From the NCBI GenBank assembly GCA_900468625.1, contig UBUL01000023.1, positions 1 through 64,000 of the forward strand: a DNA stretch of 64,000 nt, read 5' to 3'. The notes under the pieces were generated by a model. That model searched no databases. It saw only the letters and a program-made list of their open reading frames with translations, and was not told the DNA's origin. Position 1 is the stretch's first letter. Every line of letters starts with the position of its first letter. Shown here one piece after another: positions 33,300 to 41,545 of this stretch. The DNA is from Hyphomicrobiales bacterium. Its GTDB lineage: Bacteria > Pseudomonadota > Alphaproteobacteria > Rhizobiales > Rhizobiaceae. A program made the translations under genes and the position numbers.

Positions 33300-34490
33300 T
33301 CATCCCCGCCAGCCGTCGAGAAATACGACCTTCTCGACTCCAGTAAAGCGCGCGACACGCTCCAGCTCCGCTTTCAGCTTCTCCAGCCGCCCGGCAGATG
33401 CCTTGACGCCCGGTTCCAGCCATAGGCGCTTGACATCCAGTGTTCCCGCCTTGCGATCGGCCTTCATGTCGATCCGTCCGATCAGCCGGTCGCCTTCCAG
33501 CAGCGGGAAGACGTAATAGCCATATTCGCGCTTGGGCTCGGGCACGAAAATCTCGATGCGGTAGAAGAAGCCGAACAGGCGTTCGGTGCGGTTTCGGTCG
33601 CGCAAGGTCGGATCGAAAGGGCTCAGCACGCGGATGCGCGCCGGCGCCTCGGCCTGATTGTCGAGCGTGTCATGGAAATCGAAGAACGCGAAGGATGGTC
33701 GCGGCTTACCGGCGCCAGCAGGCTCGATCAATACCTCGGTCAGTTCGTCGCGATGGGTCTCGACCCAGCTCTTGGCCTCCTGCGGCGTCACCAGATCCCA
33801 GAAGGCGGCGATCTCGCCCGAAGTCGCGAAGCCGAGGCGCTGCAGCGCGCTGCGGCAGGCCCAGTCGACGAATTCGTCATGCTCGACTTCCGGCTCGTGG
33901 AAATGGCGCGGCAGCACGCGCTCCACAAGGTCGTAGACCTTCTGGAAATTGGTGCGGCCGGCAATCGCGAATTTGCCGGTGCGCCAGAAATATTCGAGCG
34001 CCGTCTTGTTCGGATGCCAGTTCCACCAGCCGCCGGAGACATGATCGTCCGCCTTGACCTCGCGGGCGGTGATGGCGCCATTCTTCAGCACGCGCTCGTA
34101 GGTTTCCTCGAATGCCGCCTCGAACCCCTCCCCGCGCCATTTGCGCCAGCGTGCGATGATTGCCTCGTCCTCACGGCGAAAGCGGTGCTTCCAGTAGACG
34201 AAGAAGGCGCTCGGCAGGATGGAAGCGTCATGCGTCCAGTTCTCGAAGAGTGCGCCATCCTTTTCCAGGAGTTCCGTCAGATGCTCGCGCCGATAGGTCT
34301 GGTTGCGCGAAAACAGGATCTGGTGGTGGGCGCGCTCGACGGTGGCGATGCTGTCCACCTGCACGAAACCTATGTCGTGGATGAGCTGCAGCAGACCCGC
34401 CTTGGTCAGGGCACGGTTCGGCGGGTTGGCTAGCCCCTGCTTGGCAAGGAACACGCGGCGGGCGTCACGATTCGAAAGCAGATTCGTCAT
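33300..34490 (-). CDS. YcaQ/AlkX-type winged-helix DNA glycosylase
   Basis: A 396-residue protein of the HTH_42 family, built of tandem winged helices. The motif GFVQVDSI gives Q44-V45-D46, the Gln-hydrophobic-Asp signature of AlkX/YcaQ glycosylases, which excise bulky or crosslinked alkylated bases. AHHQILFSRNQTY follows. ARIRVLSPFDPTLRDRNRTERLFGF and GRIDMKADRKAGTLDV are other family segments. It probably repairs alkylation damage. The start at 34490 is uncertain because the ribosome site is weak; an ATG at 34517 is also in frame. Confidence 0.85.
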   Translation of the reverse strand: MTNLLSNRDARRVFLAKQGLANPPNRALTKAGLLQLIHDIGFVQVDSIATVERAHHQILFSRNQTYRREHLTELLEKDGALFENWTHDASILPSAFFVYWKHRFRREDEAIIARWRKWRGEGFEAAFEETYERVLKNGAITAREVKADDHVSGGWWNWHPNKTALEYFWRTGKFAIAGRTNFQKVYDLVERVLPRHFHEPEVEHDEFVDWACRSALQRLGFATSGEIAAFWDLVTPQEAKSWVETHRDELTEVLIEPAGAGKPRPSFAFFDFHDTLDNQAEAPARIRVLSPFDPTLRDRNRTERLFGFFYRIEIFVPEPKREYGYYVFPLLEGDRLIGRIDMKADRKAGTLDVKRLWLEPGVKASAGRLEKLKAELERVARFTGVEKVVFLDGWRG

Positions 34491-34597
34491 AGTAGGATCA
34501 TAGGCATAAATTCCCATGCTTTCAAAGAGGTCCCGATTTGATAAATCGATGCGATGCGCTATAGCTCCGCGACTGTGCCATGGAATAGGGAAGCCGC

Positions 34598-35275
34598 TTG
34601 GATATCCGCTTCGACAATGCCGGCGTCGATTACGGCCCGCGTACCGCACTGTTTCCGCTGAGCCTTGCGCTTCAGGAGCGCCGAATAGGGGTGATCGGCC
34701 TCAACGGCTCCGGCAAGACGACCTTCGCGCGGCTGATCAACGGGCTCGTCAAGCCGACGATGGGACGTGTCACTGTCGATGGGCTCGATACTGTCGCCGA
34801 AGCCGCCAAGGTGCTCGGCAAGGTCGGCTACATCTTCCAGTCGCCGCAGAACCAGATCATCCTGCCCATTGTGCGCGACGACATCGCCTTCGGGCTCAAG
34901 GCGCGTGGATACGACAAGGCGCGGATCGAGACGGCCGTCGACAGCATTCTCGATCGCTTCGGCGTCGGCCATCTCGGTTCGCGGCGCGCGCATGAGCTTT
35001 CCGGCGGCGAGTTGCAGATGGCGGCCCTGTGTTCGGTGCTGGTAACGGGTCCGGACATTCTCATTCTGGACGAACCGACAAATCAGCTCGACCTCAAAAA
35101 CCGGGCGCTCGTACAGAGGACCATCATGGGCCTACCGGAAAGCGTCATCGTCATCAGTCACGATCTGCCTCTGCTCGACGACTTCGAGAGGGTATTGGTG
35201 TTCGACCAGGGCCGGCTCCTCGCCGACGCACCGGCGGCGGAAGCGATCGCGCGCTACAGGGAGCTGGCGGCCTGA
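34598..35275 (+). CDS. bioM: Biotin ECF transporter ATPase BioM
   Basis: A 225-residue energy-coupling-factor ATPase. Walker A is GLNGSGKTT (34-42), the QSPQNQI Q-loop is near 81-87, the signature is LSGGE (134-138) and Walker B ILILDEP (154-160). It energises biotin import with BioN and BioY. Translation must begin with TTG at 34598, because the only nearby upstream ATG runs into a stop after two codons; AGGGAAG precedes the TTG. The stop overlaps the bioN start (TGATG). Confidence 0.93.
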   Translation: MDIRFDNAGVDYGPRTALFPLSLALQERRIGVIGLNGSGKTTFARLINGLVKPTMGRVTVDGLDTVAEAAKVLGKVGYIFQSPQNQIILPIVRDDIAFGLKARGYDKARIETAVDSILDRFGVGHLGSRRAHELSGGELQMAALCSVLVTGPDILILDEPTNQLDLKNRALVQRTIMGLPESVIVISHDLPLLDDFERVLVFDQGRLLADAPAAEAIARYRELAA

Positions 35276-35877
35276 TGCAGACGCTGCATGTCGACGTCGA
35301 TACATGGCTGCATCGGCTTTCGCCGCGCGTAAAGCTGCTCGTGCTGACCGCATGCGGCGTATTGCTGTTTCTGACGCAGTCCATTGTGCTGCTTGCTTGC
35401 GCAAACATTGTTGGTGCTGCCCTGTATCTTCGCAGCGGCCTGCCGATCGCAGAGGCGTTGAAGCGGCTTCGGCCTATCCTGATCTCGATCGCTGTCCTCT
35501 CGATTTTCGCGGCACTTGTCGGCCCGCTCAACGCCGCAATCGTCACCGCACTCAGACTCGTTGCGCTGGCGCTGTTTGCCGCCACGGTGACGGCCACCAC
35601 GTCGATGGCCGCTTTCATCGACGAGATCACCGTGCTTGCCATGCCGCTCGAAAAGCTCGGCCTCCTCAAAGCGGCCGATATCGGGCTTGCGATCGGCCTC
35701 GTCGTCCGTTTCGTGCCTGAAATCCTCGATCGCTACGGCGCGATCCGCGAAGCGCATCAGGCGCGCGGGATCAAGATCCGCCTGGCAACCACGCTCGCGC
35801 CGCTCATCATTCTGACGCTGCGCGATGCCGACAATATTGCGGCGGCGATTGACGCGCGCGGCATTCGGCGGCAATGA
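35275..35877 (+). CDS. bioN: Biotin ECF transporter transmembrane protein BioN
   Basis: A 200-residue T-component (CbiQ family) with about five helices. The coupling motif region EAHQARGIKIR near 161-171 and the C-terminal ADNIAAAIDARGIRR contain the Ala-Arg-Gly coupling motifs that contact the ATPase. It starts within the bioM stop codon (TGATG). It joins the S-component BioY to BioM in the inner membrane. Confidence 0.94.
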   Translation: MQTLHVDVDTWLHRLSPRVKLLVLTACGVLLFLTQSIVLLACANIVGAALYLRSGLPIAEALKRLRPILISIAVLSIFAALVGPLNAAIVTALRLVALALFAATVTATTSMAAFIDEITVLAMPLEKLGLLKAADIGLAIGLVVRFVPEILDRYGAIREAHQARGIKIRLATTLAPLIILTLRDADNIAAAIDARGIRRQ

Positions 35878-35905
35878 ACTGAGAGCTTTTTCGAAAGGAA
35901 CCGCC

Positions 35906-36463
35906 ATGAACACCCGCGATTTGGTCCTCTCGGCGCTTTTTGCCGCCATCATCGTGGCGCTCGGCCTCTTGCCGCCGATCCCGATCGGCATCATTCCGGT
36001 TCCGATCACGGCGCAATCGCTCGGTGTCATGCTCGCCGGTGTCGTACTTGGCGCCAAGCGCGGCGCCATTGCGGTGCTGCTGGTGGTCGTGCTTGTCACG
36101 ATCGGCCTGCCGGTACTGTCGGGCGGTCGCGGCGGCCTTGCGGTTTTTGCCGGTCCGACGGCCGGCTTCTTCGTCGGCTGGATATTCGCAGCCTTCGTCA
36201 CCGGCTATCTCTCGGAACGGCTGGTGAACCCGGAACAGAGCGGCCTCGTGCAAGGGGTGGGCTTCTTCATCGCCGCCGTCGTCGGCGGTGTCGTGGTGCT
36301 CTATGTGTTCGGCATCGCCTGGCTCGCCGGCAATATCGGCTTCAGCAAAGCTTTTCTCGGCTCCATGGGCTTTGTGCCGGGTGACGTCGTCAAGGCCGTG
36401 GTCGCGGCGCTTGTAGGCCGAGCCGTCATGGTAGGTTATCCGCTTCTGCCGCAGCGGAGCTAA
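35906..36463 (+). CDS. bioY: Biotin-binding S-component BioY
   Basis: A 185-residue membrane protein with six helices, the biotin-capturing part of the ECF transporter. The N-terminal helix MNTRDLVLSALFAAIIVALGL and the LGLLPPIPIGIIPVPITAQSLGVMLAGVVLG stretch (in two parts) are typical of BioY, as is GGRGGLAVFAGPTAGFFVGW near 73-92. AAAGGAAC lies upstream of the ATG. It completes the bioMNY operon. Confidence 0.95.
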   Translation: MNTRDLVLSALFAAIIVALGLLPPIPIGIIPVPITAQSLGVMLAGVVLGAKRGAIAVLLVVVLVTIGLPVLSGGRGGLAVFAGPTAGFFVGWIFAAFVTGYLSERLVNPEQSGLVQGVGFFIAAVVGGVVVLYVFGIAWLAGNIGFSKAFLGSMGFVPGDVVKAVVAALVGRAVMVGYPLLPQRS

Positions 36464-36512
36464 AGCGGGATGCCGGAAAATGTGCGCGGTTTTCGAGCAA
36501 CATCCCGCTCTA
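36464..36512. repeat. Family A palindromic intergenic repeat, copy 4
   Basis: Arms AGCGGGATG and CATCCCGCT enclose gccggaaaatgtgcgcggttttcg, the inverse of the shared core. The arms differ from the other copies but still pair perfectly. It begins at the first base after the bioY stop. Confidence 0.75.
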
Positions 36513-36523
36513 ACTTTTTGATT

Positions 36524-36575
36524 TAGAGACGGATTCAGATTTCAGGTCGAACAGACCTGAAATCATCCGGCTCGA
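36524..36575. repeat. Family B palindromic intergenic repeat, copy 1
   Basis: The hairpin GATTTCAGGTC-GAACA-GACCTGAAATC (36538-36564) is flanked by tagaga.ggattca and atccggctc. The same unit recurs at 50875-50926, again directly after a family A copy. It lies between the convergent bioY and thioesterase genes. Confidence 0.75.
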
Positions 36576-36584
36576 AAGCTCGGC

Positions 36585-36986
36585 TCAGGCCAGATATTTA
36601 TAGAGCCAGTCGCGCGTATCCTCCGGCAGCGGAGCCGGATCGTGCTCATCGCCGCGCACCGCGAGCCAGAGGATTTCCACCTCCGCCGCCAGTTCATTGC
36701 CGGTCTCGACCATGACCATGAAGCCGATCGACTTGCCACCGATCTTGTTGACGCTGACCGAGAAACGGGCAAGATCGTCATAGTGCAAGGCCCGGTGCAG
36801 CGCGCAGGACGCCTTCCTGGCGATGTAGAGGGGCTCGTCGTCGACTATCGGCCGTGTGCGCCAGAAATTCGAGAGCGCGGTTTCCGCCTGCGAGATGTAG
36901 GAAGCGATGAACATTTGGCCATGCCGATCGACATCGCGCGGCGGCACCCGTACCTCGATGACATCGGATCGCTCTACTCTCGCCAT
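36585..36986 (-). CDS. Acyl-CoA thioesterase (4HBT hotdog family)
   Basis: A 133-residue hotdog-fold protein of the 4-hydroxybenzoyl-CoA thioesterase family. VPPRDVDRHGQMFIASYISQAE is the characteristic N-terminal segment, with the Asp and His near the catalytic helix (VDRHGQM). It should hydrolyse an acyl-CoA, but the substrate is unknown. The ATG at 36986 follows a GTG at 36989; either may be used. It is transcribed toward bioY. Confidence 0.85.
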   Translation of the reverse strand: MARVERSDVIEVRVPPRDVDRHGQMFIASYISQAETALSNFWRTRPIVDDEPLYIARKASCALHRALHYDDLARFSVSVNKIGGKSIGFMVMVETGNELAAEVEILWLAVRGDEHDPAPLPEDTRDWLYKYLA

Positions 36987-37154
36987 CACGCAACAACCCT
37001 GGCCGACGCCATACTGACCTTAATGCAAGCTTAACACCGCGCCTCGATAAGTAAACGGGCGCCATTCCAAAGTGGTTAAGATGGATTGTTGACATTGTAG
37101 TGACATGGCCCATGTCCTGTAATAGGCGTCATATCCCATCTATAGATTGGTCCC

Positions 37155-38096
37155 ATGAGCACACGTCTTTACGAACACCCGATCTTTCTTGAACATATTG
37201 TTCCGTCGGGCCACCCCGAGCGGCCGGATCGGCTGCGCTCGCTGAACATCGCGCTCGAGCATCCGAACTTCGAGCGGCTGGACCGGCGGAAGGCGCCGCC
37301 CGCTCATGAGGATGCGATCCTGCTTGCGCATCCCGAAGAGCATCTGGAATTCGTCCTGCGCTCGATGCCGGACAAAGGCGACGAGGATGAGATCGGCCAG
37401 CTCGAAGCCGATACCTATGCCAGCCCGAAGACGCTCCAGGCGATCATGCACGGCGTCGGCGGTGCCATGGCGGCGGTCGACGACGTCTTTTCCGGTGCAG
37501 CAGACAATGCCTTTGTCGCTGCCCGTCCGCCGGGGCATCATGCGGAGAAGACCAAGGTCATGGGCTTCTGCTTCTTCAACAATGCCGCGATTGCCGCCCG
37601 CCATGCGCAAAAAGCCCATGGCGCCGAGCGCGTCGCCATCGTCGACTGGGACGTGCATCACGGCAACGGCACGCAGGACATCTTCTGGGACGATCCCTCC
37701 GTGCTCTTCTGCTCCACCCATCAAATGCCGCTCTATCCGGGCACGGGCAAGAAGGACGAGCGCGGCACGCACAATACCATCGTCAACGCACCGCTTTCCC
37801 CCAATACCGGCGGCGAACATTTCCGCGAGGCCTTCAAGTCGCGCGTGCTGCCGGCATTGCATGATTTTCGCCCCGATATCATCATCATCTCGGCCGGTTT
37901 CGACGCCCATCATCGCGATCCGCTGGCGCAGCTGAACCTGACCGGCGAAGATTTCGACTGGGCGACGGGGCGGCTGCTCGAAGCCGCCGATCGCAGCGCC
38001 AAGAACCGGGTCGTCAGCCTGCTCGAAGGCGGCTATGATCTGGAAGGCCTCGCCGAGTCGGCGGGGATGCATATTCTGCGCATGATGAGAGGTTGA
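37155..38096 (+). CDS. Histone deacetylase family protein (HDAC-like amidohydrolase)
   Basis: A 313-residue arginase/deacetylase-fold enzyme. The active site is complete: GHH at 127-129, VDWDVHHGNG with zinc ligands D166 and H168, and SAGFDAHHRDP with D250. Bacterial members remove acetyl groups from small amines (acetylpolyamine amidohydrolase) or proteins, or act on acetoin-linked substrates. The substrate is not readable here. xseB begins two bases after its stop, so the two genes are co-transcribed. Confidence 0.93.
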   Translation: MSTRLYEHPIFLEHIVPSGHPERPDRLRSLNIALEHPNFERLDRRKAPPAHEDAILLAHPEEHLEFVLRSMPDKGDEDEIGQLEADTYASPKTLQAIMHGVGGAMAAVDDVFSGAADNAFVAARPPGHHAEKTKVMGFCFFNNAAIAARHAQKAHGAERVAIVDWDVHHGNGTQDIFWDDPSVLFCSTHQMPLYPGTGKKDERGTHNTIVNAPLSPNTGGEHFREAFKSRVLPALHDFRPDIIIISAGFDAHHRDPLAQLNLTGEDFDWATGRLLEAADRSAKNRVVSLLEGGYDLEGLAESAGMHILRMMRG

Positions 38097-38098
38097 CG

Positions 38099-38350
38099 AT
38101 GAGCGAGAACGCCAAGGCAGATGTTTCGGGCTATTCCTTCGAGAAAGCCGTGGCGGAGCTTGAGAGCATCGTAGCCCGTCTCGAACGCGGCGATGTGGCG
38201 CTGGATGAATCCATCGCCATCTACGAGCGCGGCGAAGCGCTGAAGAAGCATTGCGAGGCGCTGCTGTCGGCCGCCGAGAACCGTATCGAGAAGATCCGGC
38301 TCGACCGCGCCGGCAAGCCGCAGGGCACGGAAGCGCTGGATGGCGCCTGA
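38099..38350 (+). CDS. xseB: Exodeoxyribonuclease VII small subunit
   Basis: An 83-residue subunit of exonuclease VII, which degrades single-stranded DNA from both ends together with XseA. The family core SFEKAVAELESIVARLERGDVALDESIAIYERG is present. The ATG at 38099 has GAGAGG six bases upstream; a TTG at 38093 is also in frame. XseA is not in this window. It is translationally close to the HDAC-like gene. Confidence 0.95.
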   Translation: MSENAKADVSGYSFEKAVAELESIVARLERGDVALDESIAIYERGEALKKHCEALLSAAENRIEKIRLDRAGKPQGTEALDGA

Positions 38351-38434
38351 GATCGGGCGGGAAAGTTTGAGTTTGGCCGATATTGCCGGTAGGTTGACCC
38401 GGTAGGTTGTGTCCCGACCGAAAGGAGAGCCGAT

Positions 38435-39358
38435 ATGTCCTTTTTCCCAGGCAACGATCCGCAGGCCGGTGACGCCTTCGCCTGCGATGCGATCGAAAAC
38501 CTTATCATTCCGCGCACCAGCGACCTCGGCGGCTTCTCCGTGCGGCGCGCGCTTCCGAGCAGCCGGCGCCGGCTGGTGGGACCGTTCATCTTCTTCGATC
38601 GCATGGGTCCTGCCATTTTGCGCCCCGGTCAGGCGCTCGACGTTCGTCCGCATCCGCATATCGGCCTTTCCACCGTCACCTACCTGTTCGACGGCGAGAT
38701 CCGCCATATGGACAGCCTCGGCACGGCCAAGGTGATCCGCCCGGGCGATATCAACCTGATGACGGCCGGGCGTGGCATCGTGCATTCCGAGCGCACGCCG
38801 GAGAGCCTGCGCGACCATCCGTTCTCCATGTCCGGCCTGCAGACATGGCTGGCGCTCCCCGACGACAAGGAGGAGATCGATCCTTCCTTTGCCCACACGG
38901 AAAAGGACGAATTGCCTGTCATCGCCGATGGCGGCGTGACTGGGCGCGTGGTGATCGGCGATTTCGAAGGCCTGAAGTCGCCGGTAAAGTCCTTCTCCGA
39001 TACGCTCTATGTCGATCTTCAGCTGCAGCCGAACACGACGTTCCCTTTTGGAGCAGCGCATGAGGAACGCGCGGTCTATATTCTTTCCGGTTCGCTCGTC
39101 GTCGCCGGTGATCGCTTCGAACAGGACCAGCTCCTCGTTTTCCGCCCCGGCGATGCGATTACGCTGGAGGCTGGCGAAAAAGGCTGTCATCTCATGCTTT
39201 TTGGCGGTGCAGCACTCAATTCGAAGCGCTATATCTGGTGGAATTTCGTCTCGTCCTCAAAGGAGCGGATCGAAAAGGCCAAGGAAGAATGGCGCACCGG
39301 CCGCTTCGATATCGTGCCGGGCGACGAGGAAGAGTTCATTCCCCTGCCGGAGGGCTAA
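38435..39358 (+). CDS. Pirin family protein (YhhW/pirin bicupin)
   Basis: A 307-residue bicupin. The metal-binding residues of pirins are present: H73 and H75 in RPHPHIGLSTVTYLF, and H117 and E119 in GIVHSER. The C-terminal cupin runs from about 185. Bacterial pirins include quercetinases and enzyme regulators; no specific role can be assigned. AAAGGAGAG precedes the ATG. It lies between xseB and dxs, which are often neighbours in rhizobia. Confidence 0.92.
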   Translation: MSFFPGNDPQAGDAFACDAIENLIIPRTSDLGGFSVRRALPSSRRRLVGPFIFFDRMGPAILRPGQALDVRPHPHIGLSTVTYLFDGEIRHMDSLGTAKVIRPGDINLMTAGRGIVHSERTPESLRDHPFSMSGLQTWLALPDDKEEIDPSFAHTEKDELPVIADGGVTGRVVIGDFEGLKSPVKSFSDTLYVDLQLQPNTTFPFGAAHEERAVYILSGSLVVAGDRFEQDQLLVFRPGDAITLEAGEKGCHLMLFGGAALNSKRYIWWNFVSSSKERIEKAKEEWRTGRFDIVPGDEEEFIPLPEG

Positions 39359-39483
39359 CGCGTTCATAACACTCCCACATGTTTCTTGTTCGGGAACACC
39401 TTGAATTCGGCGTCTTTTGTCGCAATCTGTTTTGACGTAAAGGCGGACAACCGCCCAAGAATAGCAAGAAAGAGGCTTCAGCC

Positions 39484-41400
39484 TTGACACAAATGCCACA
39501 GACGCCCCTGCTGGACCGGGTCCAATATCCTTCCGACCTGCGAAAGCTGGAGGACCGGGAATTGCCGCAGCTCGCCCGTGAAGTCCGCGATGAGATGATC
39601 GATGCGGTATCGCGCACCGGCGGACATCTTGGCGCCGGCCTTGGTGTCGTCGAATTGACCATTGCCATCCACAGCGTCTTCGATACGCCGAACGACCGGC
39701 TGATCTTTGACGTCGGGCATCAGTGTTATCCGCACAAGATCCTGACCGGGCGGCGCGGCCGCATCCGCACGCTGCGTCAGGAAGGCGGTCTTTCCGGTTT
39801 CACGCGCCGGGCCGAAAGCGAATATGATCCCTTCGGCGCCGCGCATTCCTCCACATCCATTTCCGCCGGTCTCGGCATGGCGGTTGCCGCCGAGCTTGAT
39901 AAGACCGACCGCCGCGTGATCGCCGTCATCGGTGACGGCGCCATGTCGGCCGGCATGGCCTATGAAGCCCTGAACAATGCCGGCGCGCTCGACGCACGGC
40001 TGATCGTCATCCTCAACGACAACGATATGTCGATCGCGCCGCCGACGGGCGCCATGAGCGCCTATCTCGCCCGCCTTGCCTCCGGCCGCACCTATATGGG
40101 CTTCCGCGATTTCGGCAAGAAACTGACCGCCTATCTCGGCAAGAAGGTCGATCGCGCCATCACGCGGGCGGTCGAGCACGCACGGGGCTATGTGACCGGC
40201 GGCACCATGTTCGAGGAAATGGGCTTCTACCATATCGGGCCGATCGACGGTCATTCCTTCGAGCACCTGCTGCCGGTGCTGCGCAATGTCCGCGACAACG
40301 CGCAAGGACCGGTGCTGATCCATGTCGTGACGCAGAAGGGCAAAGGCTACCCCCCCGCCGAAGCGGCTGCCGACAAATATCATGGCGTCAACAAGTTCGA
40401 CGTCATCACCGGTGCACAGACGAAGGTGAAGCCGAATGCACCGAGCTACACAAGCGTCTTTGCGGACGCTTTGGTGCAGGAGGCTGCGCTCGACGAAAAG
40501 ATCGTCGGCATAACCGCCGCCATGCCGAACGGCACCGGCCTCGACAAGCTGCAGGAATTTTTCCCCAAGCGTTGCTTTGACGTCGGCATCGCCGAGCAGC
40601 ATGCCGTAACTTTCGCAGCCGGCCTTGCCGCCGAAGGCTACAAGCCCTTTGCCGCGCTCTATTCCACCTTCCTGCAGCGCGCCTACGACCAGGTGGTGCA
40701 TGACGTGGCGATCCAGGGCCTGCCCGTGCGCTTCCCGATCGACCGTGCCGGATTTGTCGGCGCCGATGGCCCGACGCATGCAGGTTCCTTCGACACCGCC
40801 TTTCTGGCGACCCTGCCCGGTTTCGTCGTCATGGCAGCCGCCGATGAGGCGGAACTCAAGCATATGGTGCGCACGGCCGCCGCCTATGATCTCGGCCCGA
40901 TCTCGTTCCGCTATCCACGCGGCGAAGGCGTCGGTGTCGATCTGCCGGAGCGCGGCCTGATCCTGGAAATCGGCAAGGGACGCGTGGTCAAGCAGGGCTC
41001 GACGGTCGCGCTGCTGTCTTTCGGCACGCGCTTGGCCGACAGCCTCGCGGCGGCCGAGGATCTCGATGCTGCCGGCCTGTCGACCACGGTTGCCGATGCG
41101 CGCTTTGCCAAGCCGCTCGACCACGCTCTCATCCGGCAGCTTGCCGCCCATCACGAAGTGCTGATCACGATCGAAGAAGGTTCGGTCGGCGGCTTTGGCA
41201 GCCAGGTCATGCAGTTCCTTGCCAATGAGGGTCTGCTCGACAACGGCCTGAAGATCCGCTCGCTCGTCATGCCCGATATCTGGATGGAACAGGCCAAGCC
41301 CGAAGCCATGAACGCCATGGCCGGGCTCGACCGCGCCGGCATCGTGCAGACCGTATTCAAGGCGCTCGGCCACAGCCGGATTATCGAGGCGGCAGGCTAG
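39484..41400 (+). CDS. dxs: 1-deoxy-D-xylulose-5-phosphate synthase
   Basis: A 638-residue thiamine diphosphate enzyme, first and controlling step of the MEP isoprenoid pathway, joining pyruvate and glyceraldehyde 3-phosphate. Key segments are FDVGHQCYPHKILTGRR, AHSSTSISAGLGMA, VIGDGAMSAGMAYEALNNAG (ThDP binding) and FDVGIAEQHAVTFAAGLA. Translation probably begins at TTG 39484, which has AGAGG eight bases upstream; an ATG at 39493 is three codons further in. IspH, the last pathway enzyme, is encoded at 11 kb. Confidence 0.97.
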   Translation: MTQMPQTPLLDRVQYPSDLRKLEDRELPQLAREVRDEMIDAVSRTGGHLGAGLGVVELTIAIHSVFDTPNDRLIFDVGHQCYPHKILTGRRGRIRTLRQEGGLSGFTRRAESEYDPFGAAHSSTSISAGLGMAVAAELDKTDRRVIAVIGDGAMSAGMAYEALNNAGALDARLIVILNDNDMSIAPPTGAMSAYLARLASGRTYMGFRDFGKKLTAYLGKKVDRAITRAVEHARGYVTGGTMFEEMGFYHIGPIDGHSFEHLLPVLRNVRDNAQGPVLIHVVTQKGKGYPPAEAAADKYHGVNKFDVITGAQTKVKPNAPSYTSVFADALVQEAALDEKIVGITAAMPNGTGLDKLQEFFPKRCFDVGIAEQHAVTFAAGLAAEGYKPFAALYSTFLQRAYDQVVHDVAIQGLPVRFPIDRAGFVGADGPTHAGSFDTAFLATLPGFVVMAAADEAELKHMVRTAAAYDLGPISFRYPRGEGVGVDLPERGLILEIGKGRVVKQGSTVALLSFGTRLADSLAAAEDLDAAGLSTTVADARFAKPLDHALIRQLAAHHEVLITIEEGSVGGFGSQVMQFLANEGLLDNGLKIRSLVMPDIWMEQAKPEAMNAMAGLDRAGIVQTVFKALGHSRIIEAAG

Positions 41401-41456
41401 CCTTACCTTCTCCTCAAGGGGAGGTCGCCGCAGCACGGCGAGTGGGTTGATCTGCC
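41401..41456. repeat. Family C mosaic repeat downstream of dxs
   Basis: The element contains TCTCC-TCAAG-GGAGA-like and CGCCG...CGGCG dyads. Read in reverse complement, it matches the module order at 32140-32183 with several base changes that keep the dyads. The rest of the gap to 41545 holds a CCTCCC-ATCAA-GGGAGG hairpin (about 41523-41540) just past the chemoreceptor stop. Confidence 0.5.
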
Positions 41457-41545
41457 ATGAAGCAGGAAGAGGCTTCGGCGTTTGTCGCCGTCACTCCTCT
41501 CCCTGGCACGATACGCAGATCCCTCCCATCAAGGGAGGTGCTAAA

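Noticed and set aside
39478..41436. A 652-codon open frame on the minus strand opposite dxs
   Set aside because: It is the antisense shadow of a GC-rich, strongly conserved gene. Its translation is Arg/Gly/Ala/His-rich and resembles no family.
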